Shown one piece after another: positions 13,101-22,602 of a stretch of 64,000 nt of DNA (its first letter is position 1; each line of letters begins with the position of its first letter). This DNA comes from Tritrichomonas musculus. Its lineage: Eukaryota; Parabasalia; Tritrichomonadida; Tritrichomonadidae. The DNA is taken from positions 1 through 64,000 of the forward strand of contig JAPFFF010000034.1 of NCBI GenBank assembly GCA_039105265.1, written 5' to 3'. The notes under the pieces are model-generated. The model did no database searches, was not told where the DNA came from, and saw only the letters and a program-made list of their open reading frames with translations. The translations under genes were made by a program, and so were the position numbers.

Positions 13101-14107
13101 GATTTTAGATATGATTTACAAGAGTTTCTTGTGGTGTAATGGCAAGCACGTTGGCCTTTGAAGCCGAAGATTGAGGTTCGATTCCTCACTAGAAAATTTT
13201 TTCATTTTTACTTTTTATTTTGTTTTTTTATTTTAAAATGTCTGAAATAAATCAAAATAAATCAAATATAACAGTTGATTTTAGATATGATTTACAAGAG
13301 TTTCTTGTGGTGTAATGGCAAGCACGTTGGCCTTTGAAGCCGAAGATTGAGGTTCGATTCCTCACTAGAAAATTTTTTACTTTTTATTTCTTATTTCAAG
13401 AAAATGTCTGGAATAAATCAAAATAAATCAAATATAACAGTTGATTTTAGATATGATTCACAAGAGTTTCTTGTGGTGTAATGGCAAGCACGTTGGCCTT
13501 TGAAGCCGAAGATTGAGGTTCGATTCCTCACTAGAAAATTTTTTACTTTTTATTTTGTTTTTTTATTTTAAAATGTCTGAAATAAATCAAAATAAATCAA
13601 ATATAACAGTTGATTTTAAATATGATTTACAAGAGTTTCTTGTGGTGTAATGGCAAGCACGTTGGCCTTTGAAGCCGAAGATTGAGGTTCGATTCCTCAC
13701 TAGAAAATTTTTTCATTTTTACTTTTTATTTTGTTTTTTTATTTTCAAATGTCTGGAATAAATCAAAATAAATCAAATATAACAGTTGATTTTAGATATG
13801 ATTCACAAGAGTTTCTTGTGGTGTAATGGCAAGCACGTTGGCCTTTGAAGCCGAAGATTGAGGTTCGATTCCTCACTAGAAAATTTTTTACTTTTTATTT
13901 TGTTTTTTTTAAAATGTCTGGAATAAATCAAACGAAATCAAATATAACAGTTGATTTTAGATATGATTCACAAGAGTTTCTTGTGGTGTAATGGCAAGCA
14001 CGTTGGCCTTTGAAGCCGAAGATTGAGGTTCGATTCCTCACTAGAAAATTTTTACTTTTTTTTACACCCCAAAAACAGAAAGACGTATAAATAAAAAGAC
14101 AAATAAA

Positions 14108-15595
14108 TTATGATATTATACACTTTGAATTATCTGTTGAATGTTGTTCTAGTTGATCATGATTATCAAAGTTTTGGATTTTTGGTAAATTATTAATATC
14201 AACTTTTTTATAGGTTGGTAAAGCACATTCACCTAAATCAACATCACGATTAAGAACGTAATACATACCATCAGGACATCCTCTGAATGCATAAGATCCA
14301 ATTGACTTCACAGAAATAATTGGCCCGACATGTACCAATAATTTACATCCTTCAAATGCACTTCTTCCAATAGACTGTAAATTACTAATGACGTTGAAGC
14401 TAACATGAAAAAGCGATGTACATCCATAGAAAGTGTAAGGTTGAATTTCAGCCAGTTTATTAGGTATAATTATTTCTGTTAATGATGTGCATTCGAAAAA
14501 TGCATACTGGCCAATTACTTCAACATTATCTGAAATTTTTACTTCTTCTAAAGATGAACAATTTTCAAATGCTGAATTACCAATTGACTTAACCGAATCT
14601 GGAATAGTGATTTTTTGCAACGATATACAACCTTCAAAGGATGAGTTTCCAATAGACTCAACAGACATAGGAATTACTACATTTCTTAACAATAGACATT
14701 TTTTGAATGTAAAATCATTGATTTTATTACATGTTTCTGGAATAAGCACTTCATTTATATTTAGAACTGAAAAATTAGATATCAGAGAAAAACATTCAGA
14801 AAAGGCACCAACACCTAAACTTTCAACAGATGAAGGAATCAAAACTTGCTTTAATGAATAACATTTTTTGAATGTAAAATCATTAATTCTTTTCATTGAA
14901 GAAGGAATTTCAAATTTAACCAATGAAGAACATTCTTCAAAAGCATTGTTTCCAATCGATATTATAGATGTTTGAATTGGAAAATTGAGTAATCCGATGC
15001 ATTTATGAAATGCAAAATTACCAATCGTCATTAATGATGATGGAGCTGTTATACTCACTAATGAAGTGCATTCTTCAAAAGCGTGATCTCCAATTGCTGT
15101 AACTGAAGAAGGAATTATAATTTGTTTCAATGATGAGCAACCCAAAAAAGTTTTATTTTCAATAATTGTAAGCAATGAATGAATTTCTACTTGCTCCAAT
15201 GATTTGCATTTTTTGAAGGCTCCTTTACCAATTGAAACAACAGAAGAGGGAATAATAATCGATGCAAGTTTAATACATTTAACAAATGACTTGTTACCTA
15301 TTTTTGTTACAGAAGAAGGGATATTTACTTCGATTAATGAAGAACATCCAGAAAATGTTTTATCTTTAATTTCAGTTATTGAGGATGGAATTGTTACTTT
15401 TGTAAGATTCAAACATTTTTCAAATACTTTGCTTTCAATTGATATTACAGAAGATGGAATGTCTAGCTGGTTTATTATTATATTTGTTCCAAAAATATTT
15501 GATTTTAATATTATTCCTTGATATGATAATAAAATATTGACAATTTCTACATTATTTCTTTCGTTTGCAATTTGTAGAGCTGTTTTATTAAACAA
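14108..15595 (-). CDS. BspA-like leucine-rich repeat protein, 5'-incomplete, with an ankyrin stub
   Basis: The protein is roughly 19 tandem units of about 23 residues with the pattern IPSSVxxIGxxAFxxCxSLxxV, the BspA/TpLRR (LRR_5) type found on trichomonad surfaces. The first 30 residues differ: FNKTALQIANERNNVEIV is an ankyrin helix pair like those elsewhere in this window. The open frame begins at a TTG, and the upstream in-frame codons run to a TGA (15608-15610) without an ATG, so the true 5' end is missing. No signal peptide or membrane segment is visible, and the C-terminus is polar. It lies just downstream of, and on the same strand as, the DUF3447-like ORF at 15697-16851. The two may be parts of one ancestral ankyrin-LRR gene. 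Confidence 0.85.
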   Translation of the reverse strand: MFNKTALQIANERNNVEIVNILLSYQGIILKSNIFGTNIIINQLDIPSSVISIESKVFEKCLNLTKVTIPSSITEIKDKTFSGCSSLIEVNIPSSVTKIGNKSFVKCIKLASIIIPSSVVSIGKGAFKKCKSLEQVEIHSLLTIIENKTFLGCSSLKQIIIPSSVTAIGDHAFEECTSLVSITAPSSLMTIGNFAFHKCIGLLNFPIQTSIISIGNNAFEECSSLVKFEIPSSMKRINDFTFKKCYSLKQVLIPSSVESLGVGAFSECFSLISNFSVLNINEVLIPETCNKINDFTFKKCLLLRNVVIPMSVESIGNSSFEGCISLQKITIPDSVKSIGNSAFENCSSLEEVKISDNVEVIGQYAFFECTSLTEIIIPNKLAEIQPYTFYGCTSLFHVSFNVISNLQSIGRSAFEGCKLLVHVGPIISVKSIGSYAFRGCPDGMYYVLNRDVDLGECALPTYKKVDINNLPKIQNFDNHDQLEQHSTDNSKCIIS

Positions 15596-15696
15596 AACTA
15601 AGAAATATCATAAAAAAATTGTTTTTTTGAAACACTATTTAAAGATATAGAAAAGATGAACACCATAAAAACGTATCAAAAAGATGAAACATCATT

Positions 15697-16851
15697 TCAC
15701 AATATTAAACAAAATGTCATTAAAGAATTAAATGTTGAAATCCTATTTAAAAACTTGAATTTTAAAATCATCTCTTGATTGATATTTATTTTACAAGTTA
15801 GTAAAATTTCATTTACAAGGAAGATATAATTATACTTACATAACAAAAATATGAAAGCCATCTCATTCAAATTGTTCGGAAAAAACTCATAATTTCGATA
15901 TTTGAAATACAAATCATCGAAAAAATTGCTTTCATTAATATCAAAACAATAATTATCTTGAATATAAACAGCGATATCATTGCTGTAACATTTAATTGAT
16001 TCTTCAAGACAATTTTTATAATTTTTATTTTCTGGCTCAATTTGATGCTGCTCAAGAAGATGAACCAGTTCTGGATTCCTTCCATGAATTACAAAAAGCC
16101 ACAAATTTGGATTCATTTCAACATTATTGAGTCGTAAATAATTAAAAATTTGAACTGAACCGAAAAATGCAGCATATTCTATTAAACTCACATTTTTATT
16201 GAGTAAAAAAGAATTCGTTTCAAATATTGATTGCTTAACTGTGCTTGAAAGTGGAAAATTTGTTCGCGAAACATACTCAACAAAGTCATCAATTGAATCC
16301 TGGCGAATTAAATTGCATATGAAAGAATTATTTTCGCCAATTTTCCTATTTTCTTCAAAAAATTTAGATTCTTCATTATTTAAGCCTTCTTTTATCTCAT
16401 CAAATAATTCCGCTGAAATAAACGGTCTGCTCTCAATTAGAAAATATTTGATATATTGCTCGTTCCAATATTTTGAATCGTTTATTACGTCTATAATTGA
16501 TTGATCAACTTGTAGTACTGAGTCTTTAATTAAAAAAAGAAGAATTCGTTTATTGCTTTTAAAAAAATCAAATATTTCGAAATTTGACAAGGTTTGTTTG
16601 AGTGATTCTTTGATCATGGAAAAGAATTTGTCAATTTTTGCCCAAAAGTTGGGAGTTCGGTGGTGGTTATTAACAATATTCAGTATTAATTGCAACGTTT
16701 CTTTAATTTCCAATGTATTTTTGCTATTAAATTGTTCTTGGATATAACTTATTATATTGACATTTTCTATTTCCTCGGCCTCATCATCAAGATATTCCAA
16801 AAGATTTTTTTGAAAATCTTTTATTTCTTCCAAATAATTTTGGATATCCAT
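15697..16851 (-). CDS. DUF3447-like/ankyrin family protein, C-terminally truncated
   Basis: The 384-residue ORF starts with a clear ATG (MDIQNYLEEIKDFQKNLLEY). It shares layout and motifs with the ORF at 48693-49862: an N-terminal helical region, KRILLFLI, ETNSFLL, SLIEYAAFFGS(V/I)QIFNYLR, and a C-terminal stretch ending ILLTCKININ. These are hallmarks of the large trichomonad DUF3447/ankyrin family, whose function is unknown. Ankyrin repeats should follow the final IN motif. Instead the frame runs into about 25 low-complexity residues and stops. The next ankyrin-like segment appears at the start of the ORF at 14108-15595, about 100 bp further on. The protein as read is therefore probably a truncated product. 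Confidence 0.75.
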   Translation of the reverse strand: MDIQNYLEEIKDFQKNLLEYLDDEAEEIENVNIISYIQEQFNSKNTLEIKETLQLILNIVNNHHRTPNFWAKIDKFFSMIKESLKQTLSNFEIFDFFKSNKRILLFLIKDSVLQVDQSIIDVINDSKYWNEQYIKYFLIESRPFISAELFDEIKEGLNNEESKFFEENRKIGENNSFICNLIRQDSIDDFVEYVSRTNFPLSSTVKQSIFETNSFLLNKNVSLIEYAAFFGSVQIFNYLRLNNVEMNPNLWLFVIHGRNPELVHLLEQHQIEPENKNYKNCLEESIKCYSNDIAVYIQDNYCFDINESNFFDDLYFKYRNYEFFPNNLNEMAFIFLLCKYNYIFLVNEILLTCKININQEMILKFKFLNRISTFNSLMTFCLIL

Positions 16852-17065
16852 TATATTATTTAATCTTTTTTTAGCAAAAAGTTATAAAATAAAAATTTTA
16901 TTTAACATGTCATTGTAAACCAAAGAAATATTGAATTTAAAGAGTTTAATCCATTTTGATTGAAAATATTTTAAAAATTCTTCAAGTTAATTGGCCGAGC
17001 TCTTAACAATGCTCTATTTAAGTCAAAATACATGTTTGGCCAAGCCGATTTCTTTATTTTTTATT

Positions 17066-17476
17066 AATTGAAGATCTATCCGGCTATCGTCCTATTTCTT
17101 CAGAAGGTGTCATTGAAAAAATGAGGAATCTGCTTTCACAGTACTGGTCGCAGAACCCGAAAGGTCGTCCTTCTTTCGAGGAAAATTGTTGGAATCTTTC
17201 AAACGACTTTTCATGTTCTGAAGAAAATGTTGATGAGGAGGAAGCTGATGAGTACATTGAAAAACCCGAAGGAGTCAGAAGGCGCAATCAAACAGTGCAC
17301 ATTCAATTGAAAAATCGCAAATTCAATTGACTCAAAAATAAAGAAAAAAATGAAGAAGTCCATGACAGAGCTAAAGAAATCATCTGATAAAATCATCAGT
17401 TATGCTTCATATTTGCAGGATCTTTTGTTTGAAAACGATAAAAGTTTTTCAAGAAATATTGAGAATTCATTCGAAA
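17066..17476 (+). pseudogene. Remnant of a protein kinase C-terminus
   Basis: The frame reads GYRPISSEGVIEKMRNLLSQ and then WSQNPKGRPSFEEN, the end of a TKL-type kinase domain (helix G to helix I, with the conserved Arg of the RPSF motif). Acidic and Lys-rich tails follow, as in the intact kinase at 25567-27801. There is no N-lobe, HRD or DFG upstream. An in-frame TGA interrupts it near 17330, after which a second helical stretch (MKKSMTELKKSSDKIISYAS) can be read up to the junction. At its 3' end it runs straight into a 27-nt piece of tRNA-Gln. Confidence 0.7.
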
Positions 17477-17503
17477 ACGTGCTTGCCATTACACCGCAAG
17501 AAA
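17477..17503 (-). pseudogene. Truncated tRNA-Gln stub at the array junction
   Basis: These 27 nt are the reverse complement of the 5' part of the tRNA (acceptor strand, D arm, start of the anticodon stem), with one base change in the D stem. The 3' half is replaced by the kinase remnant. The normal leader follows at 17504, so this is the last, broken unit of the leftward array. Confidence 0.88.
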
Positions 17504-17604
17504 CTCTTGTGAATCATATTTAAAATCAACTGTTATATTTGATTTATTTTGGTTTATTTCAGACATTTTCTAAAAAAACAAAATAAAAAGTAAAAATGAA
17601 AAAA

Positions 17605-17676
17605 TTTTCTAGTGAGGAATCGAACCTCAATCTTCGGCTTCAAAGGCCAACGTGCTTGCCATTACACCACAAGAAA
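17605..17676 (-). tRNA. tRNA-Gln (TTG), first full leftward copy
   Basis: Its body is identical to the consensus of the rightward array, including the T6:T67 acceptor mismatch. The leader, with its CACAAGA hairpin arm, lies to its right. The terminator T-run is to its left, read as A-run on the plus strand. Confidence 0.93.
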
Positions 17677-19445
17677 CTCTTGTGAATCATATTTAAAATC
17701 AACTGTTATATTTGATTTATTTTGATTTATTCCAGACAAATAAAAAAACAAAATAAAAAGTAAAAAATTTTCTAGTGAGGAATCGAACCTCAATCTTCAG
17801 CTTCAAAGGCCAACGTGCTTGCCATTACACCACAAGAAACTCTTGTGAATCATATCTAAAATCAACTGTTATATTTGATTTATTTTGATTTATTCCAGAC
17901 AAATAAAAAAACAAAATAAAAAGTAAAAAATTTTCTAGTGAGGAATCGAACCTCAATCTTCGGCTTCAAAGGCCAACGTGCTTGCCATTACACCACAAGA
18001 AACTCTTGTGAATAATATCTAAAATCAACTGTTATATTTGATTTATTTTGATTTATTCCAGACATTTTCTTGAAATAAGAAATAAAAAGTAAAAAATTTT
18101 CTAGTGAGGAATCGAACCTCAATCTTCGGCTTCAAAGGCCAACGTGCTTGCCATTACACCACAAGAAACTCTTGTGAATCATATCTAAAATCAACTGTTA
18201 TATTTGATTTATATTGATTTATTTCAGACATTTTCTAAAAAAACAAAATAAAAAGTAAAAATGAAAAAATTTTCTAGTGAGGAATCGAACCTCAATCTTC
18301 GGCTTCAAAGGCCAACGTGCTTGCCATTACACCACAAGAAACTCTTGTGAATCATATCTAAAATCAACTGTTATATTTGATTTATATTGATTTATTTCAG
18401 ACATTTTCTAAAAAAACAAAATAAAAAGTAAAAATGAAAAAATTTTCTAGTGAGGAATCGAACCTCAATCTTCAGCTTCAAAGGCCAACGTGCTTGCCAT
18501 TACACCACAAGAAACTCTTGTGAATCATATTTAAAATCAACTGTTATATTTGATTTATTTTGATTTATTCCAGACAAATAAAAAAACAAAATAAAAAGAA
18601 AAAAATTTTCTAGTGAGGAATCGAACCTCAATCTTCGGCTTCAAAGGCCAACGTGCTTGCCATTACACCACAAGAAACTCTTGTAAATCATATTTAAAAT
18701 CAACTGTTATATTTGATTTATTTTGATTTATTTCAGACATTTTAAAATAAAAAAACAAAATAAAAAGTAAAAAATTTTCTAGTGAGGAATCGAACCTCAA
18801 TCTTCGGCTTCAAAGGCCAACGTGCTTGCCATTACACCACAAGAAACTCTTGTGAATCATATTTAAAATCAACTGTTATATTTGATTTATATTGATTTAT
18901 TTCAGACATTTTCTAAAAAAACAAAATAAAAAGTAAAAAATTTTCTAGTGAGGAATCGAACCTCAATCTTCGGCTTCAAAGGCCAACGTGCTTGCCATTA
19001 CACCACAAGAAACTCTTGTGAATCATATCTAAAATCAACTGTTATATTTGATTTATTTTGATTTATTCCAGACATTTGAAAATAAAAAAACAAAATAAAA
19101 AGTAAAAATGAAAAAATTTTCTAGTGAGGAATCGAACCTCAATCTTCGGCTTCAAAGGCCAACGTGCTTGCCATTACACCACAAGAAACTCTTGTGAATC
19201 ATATCTAAAATCAACTGTTATATTTGATTTATATTGATTTATTTCAGACATTTTCTAAAAAAACAAAATAAAAAGTAAAAAATTTTCTAGTGAGGAATCG
19301 AACCTCAATCTTCAGCTTCAAAGGCCAACGTGCTTGCCATTACACCACAAGAAACTCTTGTGAATCATATTTAAAATCAACTGTTATATTTGATTTATTT
19401 TGATTTATTCCAGACAAATAAAAAAACAAAATAAAAAGTAAAAAA

Positions 19446-19517
19446 TTTTCTAGTGAGGAATCGAACCTCAATCTTCAGCTTCAAAGGCCAACGTGCTTGA
19501 CATTACACCACAAGAAA
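19446..19517 (-). tRNA. Variant leftward tRNA-Gln with changed D loop and anticodon stem
   Basis: The D-loop GG becomes GT, losing a base normally used in the D loop-T loop contact. The anticodon stem carries C41 to T, leaving a G-T wobble. The C41 change alone also occurs at 17768, 18443, 19283, 19948 and 20277. The anticodon is unchanged. Confidence 0.75.
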
Positions 19518-19611
19518 CTCTTGTGAATCATATTTAAAATCAACTGTTATATTTGATTTTGTTTGATTTATTTCAGACATTTTCTAAAAAAACAAAATAA
19601 AAAGAAAAAAA

Positions 19612-19683
19612 TTTTCTAGTGAGGAATCGAAACTCAATCTTCGGCTTCAAAGGCCAACGTGCTTGACATTACACCACAAGAAA
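19612..19683 (-). tRNA. Variant leftward tRNA-Gln, probably weak
   Basis: It shares the D-loop GG to GT change and also has G53 to T. The latter removes the last T-stem pair and alters the B box (GTTTC instead of GGTTC). It is the most altered full-length copy in the window. Confidence 0.75.
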
Positions 19684-21564
19684 CTCTTGTGAATCATATT
19701 TAAAATCAACTGTTATATTTGATTTATTTTGATTTATTCCAGACAAATAAAAAAACAAAATAAAAAGTAAAAAATTTTCTAGTGAGGAATCGAACCTCAA
19801 TCTTCGGCTTCAAAGGCCAACGTGCTTGCCATTACACCACAAGAAACTCTTGTAAAGCATATCTAAAATCAACTGTTATATTTGATTTATTTTGATTTAT
19901 TTCAGACATTTTCTAAAAAAACAAAATAAAAAGTAAAAATGAAAAAATTTTCTAGTGAGGAATCGAACCTCAATCTTCAGCTTCAAAGGCCAACGTGCTT
20001 GCCATTACACCACAAGAAACTCTTGTGAATCATATTTAAAATCAACTGTTATATTTGATTTATTTTGATTTATTCCAGACAAATAAAAAAACAAAATAAA
20101 AAGTAAAAAATTTTCTAGTGAGGAATCGAACCTCAATCTTCGGCTTCAAAGGCCAACGTGCTTGCCATTACACCACAAGAAACTCTTGTAAATCATATCT
20201 AAAATCAACTGTTGTATTTGATTTCGTTTGATTTATTTCAGACTTTTTTTTTAAAAAAAAATGAAAAAGTAAAAAATTTTCTAGTGAGGAATCGAACCTC
20301 AATCTTCAGCTTCAAAGGCCAACGTGCTTGCCATTACACCACAAGAAACTCTTGTAAATCATATTTAAAATCAACTGTTGTATTTGATTTCGTTTGATTT
20401 ATTTCAGACTTTTTTTTAAAAAAAAAATGAAAAAGTAAAAAATTTTCTAGTGAGGAATCGAACCTCAATCTTCGGCTTCAAAGGCCAACGTGCTTGCCAT
20501 TACACCACAAGAAACTCTTGTAAAGCATATCTAAAATCAACTGTTATATTTGATTTATTTTGATTTATTTCAGACGTTTTTTAAAAAAAAAAAAAATGAA
20601 AAGTAAAAAATTTTCTAGTGAGGAATCGAACCTCAATCTTCGGCTTCAAAGGCCAACGTGCTTGCCATTACACCACAAGAAACTCTTGTAAATCATATTT
20701 AAAATCAACTGTTGTATTTGATTTCGTTTGATTTATTTCAGACTTTTTTTTAAAAAAAAAATGAAAAGTAAAAAATTTTCTAGTGAGGAATCGAACCTCA
20801 ATCTTCGGCTTCAAAGGCCAACGTGCTTGCCATTACACCACAAGAAACTCTTGTAAAGCATATCTAAAATCAACTGTTATATTTGATTTATTTTGATTTA
20901 TTTCAGACGTTTTTTAAAAAAAAAAAAAAAAATGAAAAGTAAAAAATTTTCTAGTGAGGAATCGAACCTCAATCTTCGGCTTCAAAGGCCAACGTGCTTG
21001 CCATTACACCACAAGAAACTTTTGTAAATCATATTTAAAATCAACTGTTGTATTTGATTTCGTTTGATTTATTTCAGACTTTTTTTTAAAAAAAAAATGA
21101 AAAAGTAAAAAATTTTCTAGTGAGGAATCGAACCTCAATCTTCGGCTTCAAAGGCCAACGTGCTTGCCATTACACCACAAGAAACTCTTGTAAAGCATAT
21201 CTAAAATCAACTGTTATATTTGATTTATTTTGATTTATTTCAGACGTTTTTTAAAAAAAAAAAAAATGAAAAGTAAAAAATTTTCTAGTGAGGAATCGAA
21301 CCTCAATCTTCGGCTTCAAAGGCCAACGTGCTTGCCATTACACCACAAGAAACTCTTGTGAATCATATCTAAAATCAACTGTTATATTTGATTTATTTTG
21401 ATTTATTTCAGACATTTTCTAAAAAAACAAAATAAAAAGTAAAAATGAAAAAATTTTCTAGTGAGGAATCGAACCTCAATCTTCGGCTTCAAAGGCCAAC
21501 GTGCTTGCCATTACACCACAAGAAACTCTTGTGAATCATATTTTAAATCAACTGTTATATTTGA

Positions 21565-21830
21565 TTTATTTCAGACATTCAAAAAAGTCGGCCGGTAAGT
21601 GATAAATTCTGTCTTCATTGGTGACGTGATTCATGGAAATTACAACATCGCTTGAAAATCAATGGCTTCAAGATCTCCAAAATTGATGGCTGTAAGATGC
21701 AAGTTTTCATGTAAATATTCAGCTTCTATTGACGTTAGAGATGGAAGAAAATACGTTTTTATTCAACTTGGAAAACAGATTTTCAATTACGAAGAGAATG
21801 AAAATGATGGAAAATTAATAATAAAATAAA
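21565..21830 (+). pseudogene. Possible remnant of an unrecognised coding sequence
   Basis: Between the tRNA array and the kinase genes, base composition is higher in G and C than in true spacers here. One frame reads KYSASIDVRDGRKYVFIQL and then GKQIFNYEENENDGK up to a TAA near 21828. Stops interrupt it upstream and no start is visible. I cannot assign a family. It may be the tail of a gene cut when the array inserted or expanded. Confidence 0.35.
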
Positions 21831-21990
21831 TAATATTTAAATACTATTGCTTATATTCATATTCTTTTTACTCTCACTTTGATAAATTTCGAGAATTGCT
21901 GAATCAGTAATGTTGATTGAAAATTGAATGAAAATTTTAGTAAAAGTTCAAGTAAAAAAATTCTATCAGTGAAAATCTCGAGGACACAGA

Positions 21991-22596
21991 AGACGGGATA
22001 ATTTTCAGCGGGAAGTTGAAATTCATTCAAGTTTGTCACATCCATCAATTGTGAAATTTTTGGGTTTTAGTCCAATTGATTTTGACAAAGATTTTTTCCC
22101 AGTGATTGTAATCGAATATCTCAAAAATGATTCACTTGAACAATTGCTTAGAATTGAAAGAGCTGGCTTTGATGTCCCTTTTTGGAACGACACGATGAGA
22201 CTGATAAATCTCTACGGAATTGCAGTCAGCATGCAATTTTTACACTCAAGAAACCGAGTACATCGAGATTTGAAGCCAGATAACGTAATCTTAGATAAGT
22301 TTCTGTTCCCTAAACTTTCTGATTTTGGATTTGCAATTTCAATTTCAGGTGAAGAAATGATCATTGATGAAATTGTTGGAACACCAGCCTTTATTGCGCC
22401 AGAAACATACAAACAAAACATTTATTCGAAGGCGATTGATGTATTTGCATTTGGGATGCTTGTTTATGAAGTGATGTCCAAAAAGATGCCATTTAGTGAC
22501 ATGAAAAAGTTTGCTATCATGCTTTGTATCTCAAAGAATGAAAATTTCCCTCAATTAGACGATCAAATCCCTCAGAAATACAGGCATTTGATTTGA
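21991..22596 (+). pseudogene. Kinase domain lacking its N-lobe start, ending at an in-frame TGA
   Basis: Readable sequence begins near helix C (DNFQREVEIHSSLSHPSIV) and continues through HRDLKPDN, the DFG loop (KLSDFGFA), GTPAFIAPE and FGMLVYEVM. All C-lobe catalytic motifs are therefore present. The glycine-rich loop and the VAIK lysine are not readable upstream, where the frame is broken. At 22594-22596 a TGA interrupts the domain. The same frame then continues with ACLSLNPKKRPTFDYI, the conserved end of the same kinase. A nonsense change in an otherwise continuous two-kinase gene is the simplest reading. Confidence 0.8.
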
Positions 22597-22602
22597 GCAT
22601 GC

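Larger units (their letters stand above)
1..14048 (+). repeat. Tandem array of 83 tRNA-Gln(UUG) genes, rightward
   Basis: Each 164-176 bp unit is one 72-nt tRNA gene plus an AT-rich spacer. tRNA starts: 49,222,398,565,731,907,1074,1241,1417,1583,1749,1925,2091,2264,2440,2609,2775,2941,3117,3284,3457,3622,3788,3960,4126,4292,4465,4631,4807,4971,5147,5313,5479,5646,5812,5988,6155,6328,6501,6666,6838,7011,7187,7356,7522,7698,7862,8035,8201,8367,8543,8710,8876,9052,9219,9395,9559,9732,9898,10064,10240,10407,10573,10749,10916,11083,11256,11421,11587,11751,11924,12100,12269,12435,12611,12776,12949,13125,13301,13467,13636,13812,13977. The tRNA bodies are almost invariant. The spacers vary in the length of their T-runs and in a few alternative blocks. 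The left end of the array lies outside the window. Confidence 0.96.
17504..21560 (-). repeat. Tandem array of 24 tRNA-Gln(UUG) genes, leftward
   Basis: It uses the same unit as the first array, on the minus strand. Left ends of the 72-nt genes: 17605,17768,17931,18097,18270,18443,18606,18775,18941,19117,19283,19446,19612,19775,19948,20111,20277,20443,20611,20776,20947,21113,21281,21454. Units are 163-176 bp. From about 20350 to 21280 two spacer types alternate, one with TGTATTTGATTTCG and one with CAGACG, giving a dimer of about 335 bp. The array ends at 21560 in unrelated sequence. Confidence 0.95.

Noticed and set aside
1-14048. Stop-codon reassignment to Gln supported by the tRNA array
   Set aside because: The anticodon is TTG, which reads CAA/CAG, not TAA/TAG. 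Intact genes here end in normal TAA, TGA or TAG.
14487-15521. Plus-strand ORFs opposite the BspA gene
   Set aside because: Their repeat period is that of the LRR units read backwards. They are antisense shadows.
1-21560. Entamoeba origin because of tandem tRNA arrays
   Set aside because: Entamoeba arrays mix isoacceptors with short tandem repeats. The gene families here (DUF3447/ankyrin, BspA LRR, discoidin kinases, VIT) and initiator-like motifs fit a trichomonad better. Not fully excluded.
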